Shown: positions 34,040 through 43,788, counted from the first letter of the stretch. The stretch: DNA of 64,000 nucleotides from Streptomyces tsukubensis (GCF_009296025.1 NZ_CP045178.1:3906001-3970000); one strand, 5' to 3'. The notes: generated by a model from the letters alone, not told the origin. A program made the numbers and translations.

Positions 34040-34540
34040 GAGCGGCCTCCTCGGGAGGAACCGAACCTTCTCGGTTCTTTCCTCTAAATTCTGCACCTTG
34101 GCCCGCGTTGCCCGAAATGGCGTACGCGGGTCGAGTCGGTTATAGGACGAACGGCTTGTCTTCGGCACTACAACTACACCATCCGTCCAGCCGCGTCGGC
34201 CAAACCGATGGAATTGCCCTCTCAGGTGTCCATCAGCGGCGGAAGCCGATGGACTGTGGCATAGCGGACAGTCACACACCCGTGACGATCAGTCACACCA
34301 CGATCAGTAGTCAACAGATCCCCCGTAAAGTACATCCCAGAACAACCCACCCGCATAGGGATGGAAGGAACCCTCCCCGGGCTCCTTGTCCTATTTTGGC
34401 ACGAGGAATGGGGAAGAGCGCAAGGGGCCCCGTAAGTGCGTTCCGTCACGCTTGAGATGGTTGAGGGCAAAGGCCCGGATCAGGACCAACGTCCCAGCCG
34501 CCGCCCCCGCCTCGCGCCCACGAGCGGCGCGCACACCCCC
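34040..34540. other. bldC upstream region
   Basis: About 500 bases with no gene and lower GC than average. A TATAAC hexamer on the minus strand (34144-34139) about 100 bases upstream of bldC is a candidate -10 element. Farther up, near 34285-34330, direct copies of a GATCAGT(C/A)A-type motif (GACGATCAGTCACACC, ACGATCAGTAGTC) could bind regulators. Confidence 0.4.
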
Positions 34541-35383
34541 TCAGCTGGCGAACTGCCGCTCGCGGACGGTCCTCCAGCGTTCCACGAGCCGGGCGTACGC
34601 CTCCCCCGCCGTGTCCCCGTCGCCCTCCCGCAGCGCCGCGATGGCCTCGGCCATGTCGGCGGCGGAACGGTCCTCCTCCAAGTGCCCCTGCGGCAGCGCG
34701 TGCACGAGGCCGCCGTAGTCGACCTCGACCAGCGAGCGGGGATGGAACTCTTCCAGCCAGCTCCCGATGTCCATCAACCCGTCGATGAGGGCGCCTTCCT
34801 CGATACTGTCGCGCAGCGTCTTCAGCCCCCTGGCCACCCGCCGCCTCGCCTGCACCATCGGCGTCCGGTAGCGCAACAGCGGTGGCTCGTCGGCCGTCCC
34901 CTTTCCGTACTCCCGCTCGTCGTCCGAGACGAGGACGAACCAACTCAGCGGGATCTGCCAGATGGAAGTACGGATCCAGGGGCGGGCGTCAGGGTTGCGA
35001 ACGAGCCATTTCTCGAAATCCGAGGCCGCCTGCCGACGCACCACAGGGGGCAGCACCGCGTCGAGCACCGGGGCGGGCAGCTCCTCCGAGAGATCACCGA
35101 GCGCCTGCCAGCCGCGCAGCCTGGTGCGCCAGGGACAGACACAGACCACCCCGTCGATCTCGGCCACGAACGCGTCGCCGCTCTCGTGGACCGGCACAGG
35201 GACCGGCGGGGTGGGCAGCAGATCGGCCAGGGAACGGCGCAGCTCGTCCTGGTACGAGGGGTGCTCCGGCCTGCGGGCGTACCTGGCCCAGTGATCGCGC
35301 TCCCGGTCGGGGAAGGCGGCCAGCGGCTCGTACACCCGTAGATAGGACGCGTAAGGGACGACGACTGATGACACCTTGGGCAC
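34541..35383 (-). CDS. Conserved actinobacterial protein of unknown function next to bldC
   Basis: About 280 residues; GTG 35383 (PKVSSVVVPYASYLRVYEPL) follows GGGGAGCAG. It begins with a conserved YASYLRVYEPL block, then FVAEIDGVVCVCPWRTRLRGW, FEKWLVRNPDARPWIRTSIW and QIPLSWFVLVSDDER, and a helical C-terminus. No known domain recognised. Conserved position between bldC and vdh suggests a core Streptomyces protein. The open frame extends upstream to 35680 but without conserved sequence. Confidence 0.75.
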   Translation of the reverse strand: MPKVSSVVVPYASYLRVYEPLAAFPDRERDHWARYARRPEHPSYQDELRRSLADLLPTPPVPVPVHESGDAFVAEIDGVVCVCPWRTRLRGWQALGDLSEELPAPVLDAVLPPVVRRQAASDFEKWLVRNPDARPWIRTSIWQIPLSWFVLVSDDEREYGKGTADEPPLLRYRTPMVQARRRVARGLKTLRDSIEEGALIDGLMDIGSWLEEFHPRSLVEVDYGGLVHALPQGHLEEDRSAADMAEAIAALREGDGDTAGEAYARLVERWRTVRERQFAS

Positions 35384-35697
35384 GACTGCTCCCCTCCCCA
35401 GCGGGGCGGCTCGAAAACCGTGCGGGCACGCGGGCCTGCCCCTCGTGAACACCGGACCCCCCGGAGGCGCCCGGCGGATCATGGCCGGGGCGCGGCGCCC
35501 GGCACGGCACCTCGCGGCTTTCCGCAAATCGTCCCATGCCGGGTCACCCCCTGAGAGTGATCCACGACACTGCGGCGGCGCGCCGTCCTCGTAGGCTCTA
35601 GCCTCTTGCCCACACGCTCTTCCCATCCACAGAAGAGCGGTCCCCCACCCGCGGGAAGCGGGCCCCATTCGCCGCACCACACAGGGGAGTCACCACC
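35384..35697. other. Divergent promoter region of the unknown gene and vdh
   Basis: 314 bases with no gene. It must hold the promoters for two divergent transcripts; I could not assign hexamers with confidence. Confidence 0.5.
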
Positions 35698-36783
35698 GTG
35701 ACCGAAGTGACCGACGGCGTCCTGCACACCCTCTTCCGTACGGATCAGGGGGGACATGAGCAGGTCGTGCTCTGCCAGGACAGGGCCAGCGGCCTGAAGG
35801 CCGTCATCGCCATCCATTCGACCGCTCTGGGGCCGGCCCTCGGCGGCACCCGGTTCTACCCGTACGCGACGGAGGAGGACGCCGTCGCCGACGCGCTGAA
35901 CCTCGCGCGGGGCATGTCCTACAAGAACGCCATGGCGGGGCTCGGCCACGGTGGCGGCAAGGCCGTGATCATCGGCGATCCCGAGCGGGTGAAGACCGAG
36001 GAACTGCTCCTCGCCTACGGCCGGGCGGTGGCCTCACTCGGCGGGCGTTACGTCACGGCCTGCGATGTCGGCACCTACGTGACGGACATGGACATCGTGG
36101 CGCGCGAGTGCGAGTGGACGACGGGGCGTTCACCTGCGAACGGCGGCGCGGGCGACTCGTCCGTGCTGACCGCCTTCGGCGTCTTCCAGGGCATGCGCGC
36201 CTCGGCGCAGCACCGCTGGGGCGACCCGTCGCTGCGGGGAAGGACCGTGGGTGTCGCGGGCGTCGGCAAGGTGGGCCACCATCTCGTGGACCACCTGTTG
36301 GCGGACGGCGCCGATGTCGTCATCACCGATGTCCGCGAGGAGTCGGTACGCCGGGTCGTCGAGCGGCACGCGGGACGGGTCGCCGCCGTCGCGGACACGG
36401 ACGCGCTCATCGCCACGCCGGGGCTGGACGTCTACGCCCCCTGCGCCCTCGGCGGGGCGCTGAACGACGAGAGCGTCGCGGTCCTCACCGCGAGCGTGGT
36501 GTGCGGGGCCGCCAACAACCAGCTCGCCCACCCGGGAGTGGAGAAGGACCTCGCCGACCGCGGGATCCTCTACGCCCCTGACTACGTGGTGAACGCGGGC
36601 GGCGTCATCCAGGTCGCCGACGAGCGCCACGGATTCGACTTCGAGCGGTGCAAGGCCAAGGCGTCGCGGATCTTCGACACCACCCTGGACATCTTCGCAC
36701 ATGCAAAGGAAGCCGGGGTTCCTCCGGCTGCCGCCGCCGACAGGATCGCCGAGCAGCGGATGGCCGAAGCGGGACGCGCGTAA
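35698..36783 (+). CDS. vdh: Valine dehydrogenase (branched-chain amino-acid dehydrogenase)
   Basis: 361 residues of the Glu/Leu/Phe/Val dehydrogenase family. N-terminal substrate domain: [15 protein letters not shown] and [20 protein letters not shown] with the catalytic lysine. The Rossmann domain starts [26 protein letters not shown]-like [11 protein letters not shown] and [14 protein letters not shown] complete the fold. It oxidatively deaminates valine, leucine and isoleucine to 2-oxo acids with NAD+, feeding acyl-CoA precursors for polyketides and branched fatty acids. The GTG start at 35698 follows AGGGGAG. Confidence 0.95.
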   Translation: MTEVTDGVLHTLFRTDQGGHEQVVLCQDRASGLKAVIAIHSTALGPALGGTRFYPYATEEDAVADALNLARGMSYKNAMAGLGHGGGKAVIIGDPERVKTEELLLAYGRAVASLGGRYVTACDVGTYVTDMDIVARECEWTTGRSPANGGAGDSSVLTAFGVFQGMRASAQHRWGDPSLRGRTVGVAGVGKVGHHLVDHLLADGADVVITDVREESVRRVVERHAGRVAAVADTDALIATPGLDVYAPCALGGALNDESVAVLTASVVCGAANNQLAHPGVEKDLADRGILYAPDYVVNAGGVIQVADERHGFDFERCKAKASRIFDTTLDIFAHAKEAGVPPAAAADRIAEQRMAEAGRA

Positions 36784-37189
36784 CCACTACGCCCCGTACG
36801 CCGCCGTGCACGCCCCTTGTGCCCCTGGAAGCCCTTTCGCGCCGCTGTACGCCGTCGTGCGCCGCCCCGGAGCGGCGTACGGCGGTCGGCCGCGGAGTCG
36901 CCCCGGGCCCACGGCGACGGGCTCACGCGGGGCGTGGGGAGACAAGTCTCACCCCGGTCGGCGGGTCGTCGGCTCGGAAGAGGTTAAAATCGTGGCTGAC
37001 CAGCGAGGACAGGGCGTCTCGCGGGTCCAGGACAGGGGTGCTTCCTGCGAGCGGCGTACCGCACGGCCGCTGAAGCAGGTACCGTGGAGGCCCTACGGGC
37101 ACGGTCTCTTCATGGAGAGTCCGGTCCGAAACATGAACGCGTGTCAAGACTCTGGGGCCGTCGAGCCCCGTCACCGAGGGGGTCGAGCC
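36784..37189. other. Leader region of the DUF3073 gene, no gene seen
   Basis: 406 bases. An AT-rich GAGGTTAAAATCG patch near 36980 stands out as a possible promoter. Open frames run through without a ribosome site. Confidence 0.45.
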
Positions 37190-37450
37190 ATGGGGCGCGG
37201 CCGGGCCAAGGCCAAGCAGACGAAGGTCGCCCGCCAGCTGAAGTACAACAGCGGCGGGACAGACCTGTCGCGTCTGGCCAACGAGCTGGGCGCTTCGACT
37301 TCGAATCAGCCTCCGAACGGCGAGCCGTTCGAGGATGACGACGAGGAAGACGACCCGTACGCACAGTATGCGGATCTGTACAACGAGGACGAGGACGATG
37401 ACGACTCCTCCGGAGGGTCGGGTTCCTCATCTCAGCGCCGCGGCGCTTGA
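37190..37450 (+). CDS. DUF3073 protein
   Basis: 86 residues. A basic N-terminus (GRGRAKAKQTKVARQLKYNS) precedes LSRLANELG and a very acidic tail (EPFEDDDEEDDPY, EDEDDDD) rich in Gly/Ser. This is the DUF3073 pattern, conserved in actinobacteria and of unknown function; the charge split suggests nucleic-acid or ribosome contact. ATG 37190 follows GAGGGGG. Confidence 0.9.
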   Translation: MGRGRAKAKQTKVARQLKYNSGGTDLSRLANELGASTSNQPPNGEPFEDDDEEDDPYAQYADLYNEDEDDDDSSGGSGSSSQRRGA

Positions 37451-37699
37451 CCTCGTACAGATCGAGCACCCGGTCCAGGATTCCGTCCCGGACCGGGTTC
37501 TCTGCTGCTCAGGAGCTGTGCGGCTGACGTAGACGCCGAGTATCCACGGGTATTCAGGGATACCCACTCGGACGTCCATTTTTCGCCGTCCCGATCCGGG
37601 AACCACCCGATCCGGACGGCTTCGCACGTGTGTCCACTTCTGGCCGTGCGCGCCTCTCGTGCGCCCACCGGGAACGGCGGGCGCACGGCTGAGGTCCGG

Positions 37700-38788
37700 C
37701 TACTTCGCGTAGTCACCGGTCAGTGCCGCACCGGTGGTGTGCTCGGCGCGGTCCGTGATCTCTCCGGCCACCCAGGCGTCCACTCCGCGGTCGGCGAGAG
37801 TGGTGAGGGCGGCGTCCACCGACTCCGCCGGCACGATCGCGATCATGCCGACGCCCATGTTCAGCGTCTTCTCCAGCTCCAGCCGCTCGACCCGGCCCGC
37901 GGTGCCCACCAGGTCGAAGACGGCCCCCGGCGCCCAGGTCGTCCGGTCCACCACGGCGTGCAGCCCATCGGGCACGACCCGCGCCAGGTTGGCGGCGAGC
38001 CCGCCCCCCGTGATGTGCGAGAAGGCGTGCACCTCGGTCGTCCGGGTCAGCGCCAGGCAGTCGAGCGAGTAGATCCTGGTCGGTTCGAGCAGCTCCTCAC
38101 CAAGGGTGCGGCCGAGCTCGGCCACCTCCCTGTCGAGCGACCAGCCGGCCCGGTCGAAGACCACGTGCCGCACGAGCGAGTACCCGTTGGAGTGAAGACC
38201 CGAGGAAGCCATGGCGATCACGGCGTCCCCCTTACGGATACGCTCCGCGCCCAGCAGCCGGTCCGCCTCGACCACACCGGTGCCCGCGCCCGCCACATCG
38301 AAGTCGTCGGCGCCGAGCAGCCCGGGGTGCTCGGCCGTCTCGCCGCCGACCAGCGCGCAGCCGGCCAGGACGCAGCCCTCGGCGATCCCCTTGACCAGGG
38401 CGGCGATCCGCTCCGGGTGGACCTTGCCGACGCAGAGGTAGTCGGTCATGAAGAGGGGTTCCGCGCCGCACACCACGATGTCGTCCATGACCATGGCGAC
38501 CAGGTCGTGGCCGATCGTGTCGTAGACGCCGAGCTGCCTGGCGATGTCGACCTTGGTGCCGACACCGTCGGTGGCCGAAGCGAGCAGCGGGCGCTCGTAG
38601 CGCTTCAGGGCAGAGGCGTCGAAGAGGCCGGCGAAGCCGCCGAGGCCACCGAGAACCTCGGGGCGCTGGGCCTTCTTCACCCACTTCTTCATCATCTCGA
38701 CCGCGAGGTCACCCGCCTCGATGTCGACGCCCGCCGTCTTGTAGGAGGCGGCCGACGTCGTCGCCGGCGCACCGGTTGTCTCAGACAT
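37700..38788 (-). CDS. purM: Phosphoribosylformylglycinamidine cyclo-ligase (AIR synthetase)
   Basis: 362 residues. Converts FGAM to AIR with ATP, step five of purine synthesis. Family blocks: TAGVDIEAGDLAVEMMKKW, SATDGVGTKVDIARQLG, IGHDLVAMVMDDIVVCGAEP, LVGGETAEHPG, ASSGLHSNGYSLVRHV, HITGGGLAANLARVVP and NMGVGMIAIVP. It lies downstream of purF on the same strand, 122 bases apart, a pairing usual in actinobacteria. Confidence 0.97.
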   Translation of the reverse strand: MSETTGAPATTSAASYKTAGVDIEAGDLAVEMMKKWVKKAQRPEVLGGLGGFAGLFDASALKRYERPLLASATDGVGTKVDIARQLGVYDTIGHDLVAMVMDDIVVCGAEPLFMTDYLCVGKVHPERIAALVKGIAEGCVLAGCALVGGETAEHPGLLGADDFDVAGAGTGVVEADRLLGAERIRKGDAVIAMASSGLHSNGYSLVRHVVFDRAGWSLDREVAELGRTLGEELLEPTRIYSLDCLALTRTTEVHAFSHITGGGLAANLARVVPDGLHAVVDRTTWAPGAVFDLVGTAGRVERLELEKTLNMGVGMIAIVPAESVDAALTTLADRGVDAWVAGEITDRAEHTTGAALTGDYAK

Positions 38789-38910
38789 GGATGGAAGTCT
38801 TTCGTGTGGTGGAGACAGGCCTGCGCCCATTACGGACTGATCCGCCGGGGGGCCCACTGGGCGGGCCGCCCCGGATCGGGGACCGCTGCTCACGGTCCTC
38901 GGTCACCGCG

Positions 38911-40437
38911 CTACGGACGGCGCAGCGCCTCACCGGCCGCCGTCTGGGCGGGGCCCGCGGCTAGCTCGGTCTCCAGCAGCTGCTTACCGAGCAGCTGAGG
39001 GTCGGGAAGGTCCATCGGGTACTCACCGTCGAAGCAGGCCCGGCACAGCTCGGGCTTGTCGATGGTGGTGGCTTCGATCATGCCGTCGATGGAGATGTAC
39101 GAGAGCGAGTCCGCCCCGAGCGAGACGCCGATCTCCTCGACGGACATGCCGTTGGCGATCAGCTCGGCGCGGGTGGCGAAGTCGATACCGAAGAAACACG
39201 GCCACTTGACCGGCGGCGAGGAGATCCTGATGTGCACCTCGGCGGCGCCCGCCTCGCGGAGCATCCGGACCAGCGCCCGCTGGGTGTTGCCCCGGACGAT
39301 CGAGTCGTCGACGACGACCAGCCGCTTGCCCCTGATGACTTCCTTGAGGGGGTTCAGCTTCAGCCTGATGCCCAACTGACGGATGGTCTGTGAAGGCTGG
39401 ATGAAGGTCCGGCCCACGTAGGCGTTCTTGACCAGCCCCGCGCCGAACGGGATACCGCTCGCCTCGGCGTAGCCGATGGCGGCCGGAGTACCGGATTCCG
39501 GCGTCGCTATGACGAGATCGGCGTCGGCCGGGGCCTCCGCCGCCAGCTTGCGGCCCATCTCGACGCGCGACAGATAGACGTTCCTGCCGGCGATGTCGGT
39601 GTCGGGACGCGCCAGGTAGACGTACTCGAAGACACAGCCCTTGGGCTTTGCTTCAGCAAAGCGGGAGCTGCGCAGACCGTTCTCGTCGATGGCGATCATC
39701 TCGCCGGCCTCGATCTCACGGACGTACGAGGCACCGCAGATGTCGAGGGCGGCGGACTCGCTCGCCACGACCCAGCCGCGCTCCAGACGGCCGAGGACCA
39801 GGGGGCGGATGCCCTGCGGGTCACGGGCCGCGTAGAGGGTGTGCTCGTCCATGAAGACGAGGGAGAAGGCGCCCTTGGCGTGCGGAAGGACCCGCGGAGC
39901 GGCTTCCTCCACCGTCAGGGGCTTGCCGTCGTCATCGGTCTGACCGGCGAGCAGCGCCGTGATCAGGTCCGTGTCGTTGGTGGCGGCGACCTGCGTGGCC
40001 CGGCCGTTCTCCTTGGGGAGTTCGGCCACCAGCTCGGCCAGCTCGGCGGTGTTGACCAGGTTGCCGTTGTGGCCCAGCGCCATCGAGCCGTGCGCGGTGG
40101 CACGGAAGGTGGGCTGCGCGTTCTCCCACACCGAGGCTCCGGTGGTGGAGTAGCGCGCGTGACCCACGGCGATGTGGCCCTGGAGAGAACTGAGGGAGGT
40201 CTCGTCGAAGACCTGGGAAACGAGGCCCATGTCCTTGAAGACGAGGATCTGGGAGCCGTTGCTTACCGCGATTCCCGCGGACTCCTGGCCCCTGTGTTGG
40301 AGGGCGTAGAGCCCGAAGTACGTGAGCTTGGCGACCTCTTCACCCGGAGCCCAGACACCGAAGACGCCACAAGCGTCCTGGGGGCCTTTCTCGCCGGGAA
40401 GGATGTCGTGGTTGAGTCGTCCATCACCTCGTGGCAC
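38911..40437 (-). CDS. purF: Amidophosphoribosyltransferase
   Basis: 508 residues. Makes phosphoribosylamine from PRPP and glutamine, the committed purine step. A short propeptide ends before the N-terminal nucleophile Cys of ACGVFGVWAPGE; the glutaminase domain has YALQHRGQESAGIAV and GHARYSTTGAS. The PRTase domain has the PRPP loop VVVDDSIVRGNTQ. The C-terminus carries cysteines (CRACFDGEYP) typical of Fe-S-type PurF. GTG 40437 lacks a ribosome site and lies where transcription should begin, so a leaderless mRNA is plausible. Confidence 0.96.
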   Translation of the reverse strand: MPRGDGRLNHDILPGEKGPQDACGVFGVWAPGEEVAKLTYFGLYALQHRGQESAGIAVSNGSQILVFKDMGLVSQVFDETSLSSLQGHIAVGHARYSTTGASVWENAQPTFRATAHGSMALGHNGNLVNTAELAELVAELPKENGRATQVAATNDTDLITALLAGQTDDDGKPLTVEEAAPRVLPHAKGAFSLVFMDEHTLYAARDPQGIRPLVLGRLERGWVVASESAALDICGASYVREIEAGEMIAIDENGLRSSRFAEAKPKGCVFEYVYLARPDTDIAGRNVYLSRVEMGRKLAAEAPADADLVIATPESGTPAAIGYAEASGIPFGAGLVKNAYVGRTFIQPSQTIRQLGIRLKLNPLKEVIRGKRLVVVDDSIVRGNTQRALVRMLREAGAAEVHIRISSPPVKWPCFFGIDFATRAELIANGMSVEEIGVSLGADSLSYISIDGMIEATTIDKPELCRACFDGEYPMDLPDPQLLGKQLLETELAAGPAQTAAGEALRRP

Positions 40438-41048
40438 AACACCGAGTGTAGGCGAGATCGACCACTGATCCGAATTGGGGAGAGCGACGGCCTTCCCTCC
40501 GGCGACCGGCCGCCGATGCCCCGTCGACCTGCGGGAACGGATCGGACCCGGCCCGGTGGCGCCTTCCCTTCACCCGCCTCAGGCCCGTACGGCGTCCCAC
40601 TGCCACGCAGGTCGGAGACGGTCTACGCGCATTGGGGCCGAGGTGCGGGAGCGGTCCGGGGGACGGTTTTCACACGGGGTGCGAGCGCCGCTGCCGGCGC
40701 TCGGAACGGCGCGGGGCCGGGGTGAACGGACGGGCGCGGGTGTGCGACGTCTCACCTCCGGTGGTGTGCGGGGCGTCGGTGGCCTCCCGGGGCGGGACTC
40801 CCACGCGAGGGAGTGATCACGGTGAGCGACCGGGGAGCGGAGGACGGGCCGGGGCGGCCCCCGAGGGGTGCGCGCACGCGGTGCACCGAGCGGACCCGCG
40901 CGGAGCGCACGCGGTGCACCGAGCGGGGCCGAGCCCGGAACGGAGGCAGGCCGGGCCCGGCCCGGAGGGGAGCGAGGGGGCGCGGAAGGCGATGGGCCCG
41001 ACCGGCGCACCGAGCCGGAGCAGCCCGAGGGCCGTCGGCCGGCTACCG
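40438..41048. other. 611-base region upstream of purF without a supported gene
   Basis: Contains the purF promoter and a perfect 22-bp direct repeat (40872-40893 and 40905-40926). A plus-strand open frame from 40813 runs into the META-domain gene on the other strand and is rejected. Confidence 0.55.
40445..40474 (-). promoter_or_regulatory. Candidate leaderless promoter of purF
   Basis: On the minus strand TTCGGA, an 18-base spacer and TACACT end 7 bases before the purF GTG. No ribosome-binding sequence lies between, which fits a transcript starting at or next to the start codon. Confidence 0.45.
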
Positions 41049-41879
41049 CTACGACGCGTCCTTCTCCGCCGTCGCGTCGAGTCCCTTGCCGTTCTCGGCC
41101 TTGAGGGAGAGTCCCCGGTGGCTCAGGTCATAGCTGACGGTCGAGTCGAAGAGGGCGAGCAGCGCACGTTCGGTGGCCATCCGGTCGCCGGTGCACATCA
41201 TGCGGGTGGTGACGGGTTTGCCGAGGGTGATGTGCCCGTCGTGGATCCTGGCCTTGGCCGTGACCCGGTTGCAGCCGAGGCTGCCGCGCACGGTGCCGTC
41301 CTTGCCGAAGACCAGCCGCGCCTTGCCGTCCACGGAGTCCGGCAGGGCGGTCACCTTCTCCTTGTCCACGAGCGCCGTCACCCGCCAGGTGGTGCCGGTG
41401 AGGGGCGCGGGATGTTCCGAGGTGAGATCCACGGTGTCGCCCTTCGCGGTGGTGAGTGTCAGTCGGCCCTTGCCGACCTTGGCCTTCAGTGTGCCGGTCA
41501 GGGCGGACCCGAGGGCCTTCTCGAACCGCATGGTCTTCTTGTCGCAGGCCACCTTGGTGAGGGTCGCCCGCTGGATACGCACACTGTCCTCGCGGAGGTC
41601 GGCACCGGACGAGAAGCGGTTGCAGCCGAGGTTGCCGGTCACGCGGCCGTTCTTGCCGAACTCCACATGGGCGCCGGCGGGCGCCGTGCTCCTGGTGCCG
41701 TCCGCGGTCACACGGTCGACGTTCCACCGGACGCCGGTCACCGGCAGTCTGGTCTCGACAGAACCGCTTCCGCCACTGCCGCTGTCCGTGCCACAGGCGA
41801 CGAGCACTCCGCACCCGGCCAGTACGGAGAGTGCGCCGCGGACGATGAGGGTCGGTCGAGTCGGTCGGTGCGTGTCCAT
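41049..41879 (-). CDS. Lipoprotein with two META (DUF306) domains
   Basis: 276 residues. Signal peptide LIVRGALSVLAGCGVLVAC ends at a lipobox Cys. Two tandem META domains follow; both contain the signature LGCNR (NGRVTGNLGCNRFSSGADLR and DGTVRGSLGCNRVTAKARI) and a late Cys (KVACDKKTMRFEKAL, RMMCTGDRMATERALL). META proteins in other bacteria are heat-shock or motility-linked envelope proteins; the role here is unknown. ATG 41879 is chosen; the ribosome site is weak. Confidence 0.88.
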   Translation of the reverse strand: MDTHRPTRPTLIVRGALSVLAGCGVLVACGTDSGSGGSGSVETRLPVTGVRWNVDRVTADGTRSTAPAGAHVEFGKNGRVTGNLGCNRFSSGADLREDSVRIQRATLTKVACDKKTMRFEKALGSALTGTLKAKVGKGRLTLTTAKGDTVDLTSEHPAPLTGTTWRVTALVDKEKVTALPDSVDGKARLVFGKDGTVRGSLGCNRVTAKARIHDGHITLGKPVTTRMMCTGDRMATERALLALFDSTVSYDLSHRGLSLKAENGKGLDATAEKDAS

Positions 41880-41985
41880 GGCAATGGGACGGAACAAGTG
41901 GGGGAATCGGTTCCCCTCCCCCGGTCCCGGCGCCCGGGACGGTCCGCGCACCGGCGGGCGGGTGGCGCGCCGGGGGCCTCCGCGT

Positions 41986-42822
41986 TCAGCCCAGGATCGG
42001 CAACTCAGCGGAGAGGTCCGCGCGTTCACCGCTGGCGCTGACGCGGGCCTCGTCCAGGGCGGTGCTCCAGTCGGTCCGTCCGGTCGCGAGCCGGATCCAG
42101 GTGAGCGGATCGGTCTCGACCACGTTGGGCGGGGTGCCCCGGGTGTGGCGAGGCCCCTCGATGCACTGGACCACCGCGTACGGCGGGACACGCACCTCGG
42201 TGGCGGCCCCCGGAGCCTTGGTCGCGAGGGCGTCGGCGAGCAGCCGGGTGCAGGCGGCGAGGGCCTGGCGATCCAGGGGGACGTCAAGGCCGGTCGCGCG
42301 GTTCAGGTCATCGGTGTGGACGACGAGTTCCACGCAGCGGGTCACCATGTAGTCGGCCAGCGTCATCGCGCCGGTCCTGGTGGCGATCAGCCTTTCGTCC
42401 GGGGCGGCGGGCAGCAGCGCGGCGGCCGCTCCGGCGATGGACTCGAACAGGAGGTCCAGCTCTTCGGCCCCGACGGCCGGTTCCGGCGAACCGGATGTTT
42501 CACGTGAAACGGTGCCCGACAGCGAGCGGGCGTCGCGGGCGATGTCCTCGGCGTACCGTTCGGTCGCGAACGGCCAGTCCTGTAGGGCGACTTCACGGGC
42601 GAACGGCTCGGGCAGCTCCACTCCCCGTACGACCGCGTTGAGCGCCAGCGCGAGATGGACGGCCAAATCCCGTACGGCCCAGTCGCCCAGGCCACTCGGT
42701 GCGTCGAGTTGCTGCGGGGTGAGCGTGCGGACGGCTTCCCGCACCTGGCCGAACTGCGCGAGCACAGCGGCACGGATCTTGGCGGGGTCGTAGCTGCGAG
42801 TGCGTTTCCTGACCAGTGGCAT
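41986..42822 (-). CDS. DinB/maleylpyruvate isomerase-fold protein (SCP2-like C-terminus)
   Basis: 278 residues. An N-terminal four-helix DinB fold (RTLTPQQLDAPSGLGDWAVR, DLAVHLALALNAVVRGVELP, MVTRCVELVVHTDDLNRATG) carries histidines positioned as in mycothiol-dependent enzymes. The C-terminal part resembles a sterol-carrier-like domain (EVRVPPYAVVQCIEGPRHTR, DPLTWIRLATGR). Such fusions are abundant in actinobacteria and use mycothiol as thiol cofactor. The substrate is unknown. A parS site is embedded in the coding sequence. Confidence 0.85.
   Translation of the reverse strand: MPLVRKRTRSYDPAKIRAAVLAQFGQVREAVRTLTPQQLDAPSGLGDWAVRDLAVHLALALNAVVRGVELPEPFAREVALQDWPFATERYAEDIARDARSLSGTVSRETSGSPEPAVGAEELDLLFESIAGAAAALLPAAPDERLIATRTGAMTLADYMVTRCVELVVHTDDLNRATGLDVPLDRQALAACTRLLADALATKAPGAATEVRVPPYAVVQCIEGPRHTRGTPPNVVETDPLTWIRLATGRTDWSTALDEARVSASGERADLSAELPILG
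42497..42510. promoter_or_regulatory. parS centromere site
   Basis: The perfect 14-bp palindrome GTTTCACGTGAAAC equals the Streptomyces ParB-binding consensus. It lies inside a gene, as several Streptomyces parS sites do. ParB loads here to organise and segregate the origin region, so this window is probably within a few hundred kb of oriC. Confidence 0.9.
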
Positions 42823-42923
42823 GGGGAGAGCCTAGATCCGTGGCGGGGCCATGTGGAGGGCCTGATCACGAACCGGCCCACACTCGAACGGTGGGGCCGG
42901 CGGGCCGTGGGGTCCCGGGACGT

Positions 42924-43631
42924 TCAGCCGCTCCTCGTGGCGTAGTCGCCGAGTCCTTGTTCCACCATCGCGAAGGCGCGCTCGGCGGTCTCCCGCCCCT
43001 CCCTGACCAGCTCCTCCATCGAGGCACCGCCCTGTGCGCGGCGGTGGTTCTCACCGATGAGGGTGGTGCGCACCTCAAACAGCAGGCCCGCCGCGAGACG
43101 TGATCCGATGGGGTCACCGGTCTCCTCGGTCAGCACCTCGGCGAGTTCGGCGAGGGCGCGGTACTGGAGGCCGTAGACGCGGTGAAGCAGGGAGGGGGTC
43201 TCCTGCATCAGTCGGCGGACGCTGAGGGCGACCGGGTTGTCGCTCGCGCCGACGGACGGGTCGTGTGCGACGAGCGCCGCCAGATACGCCCTGTGCACGG
43301 CAGCCGACGCGGATTCCCCGACGCGCCGCTCCCGTACCGTGCGGGCCACATCACCGACGTGGTCCTCCAGGGGGCCGCAGATCAACTCCTCCTTGCTGCC
43401 GAAGTAGTTGAAGACGGTCATCTTGGAGACATCGGCGGCCGCGGCGATCTCCGCGACGGACACCTTGTCGAAACCGCGCTCGCTGAACATCCGCAGGGCG
43501 ACGGAGAGCAGCCTGCTTCTCGTCTGCATCTTCTTGCGTTCCCGCAGCCCCATGCCCTCCGCCACCTCGTCGGCGCGGGCACCTCCGGCCAGCGGGCCGT
43601 CCGCCGCACTCACGGTCGTGTCATCCGTCAT
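42924..43631 (-). CDS. TetR-family repressor of the adjacent MFS pump
   Basis: 235 residues. A typical TetR DNA-binding domain: SRLLSVALRMFSERGFDKVS, then VAEIAAAADVSKMTVFNYFG. The C-terminal ligand domain (~95-235) is helical. It is divergent from the DHA2 transporter at 43789, the classic repressor-pump layout, and a palindrome lies between. The ligand is probably a pump substrate. Confidence 0.9.
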   Translation of the reverse strand: MTDDTTVSAADGPLAGGARADEVAEGMGLRERKKMQTRSRLLSVALRMFSERGFDKVSVAEIAAAADVSKMTVFNYFGSKEELICGPLEDHVGDVARTVRERRVGESASAAVHRAYLAALVAHDPSVGASDNPVALSVRRLMQETPSLLHRVYGLQYRALAELAEVLTEETGDPIGSRLAAGLLFEVRTTLIGENHRRAQGGASMEELVREGRETAERAFAMVEQGLGDYATRSG

Positions 43632-43660
43632 GGGGCCAGCGTACTCAGAGCTGTACCAGG

Positions 43661-43672
43661 CCGATTTATCGG
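43661..43672. promoter_or_regulatory. Candidate TetR operator
   Basis: CCGAT-TT-ATCGG, a perfect palindrome 30 bases upstream of the TetR start, in a short AT-rich gap (43632-43788) that also has TTGACT at 43703. Confidence 0.5.
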
Positions 43673-43788
43673 TCGGGCTAATTTTTATATCCAGACTAAA
43701 TATTGACTCAGTACATCTTCATCGTCCATGGTGACCGCAGTGAAACGGCGGCCCGTGACCAGCACGGCCGCCGGGGAGGGGGCACCCG

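Noticed and set aside
34541..35680. Longer 379-residue form of the gene next to bldC
   Set aside because: Sequence upstream of GTG 35383 is Arg/Pro-rich and overlaps the region that should hold divergent promoters; the conserved start YASYLRVYEP lies just after 35383.
40813..41133. 106-residue plus-strand open frame upstream of purF
   Set aside because: Composition is Arg/Gly-rich, it contains the 22-bp repeats and overlaps the META-domain gene on the opposite strand.
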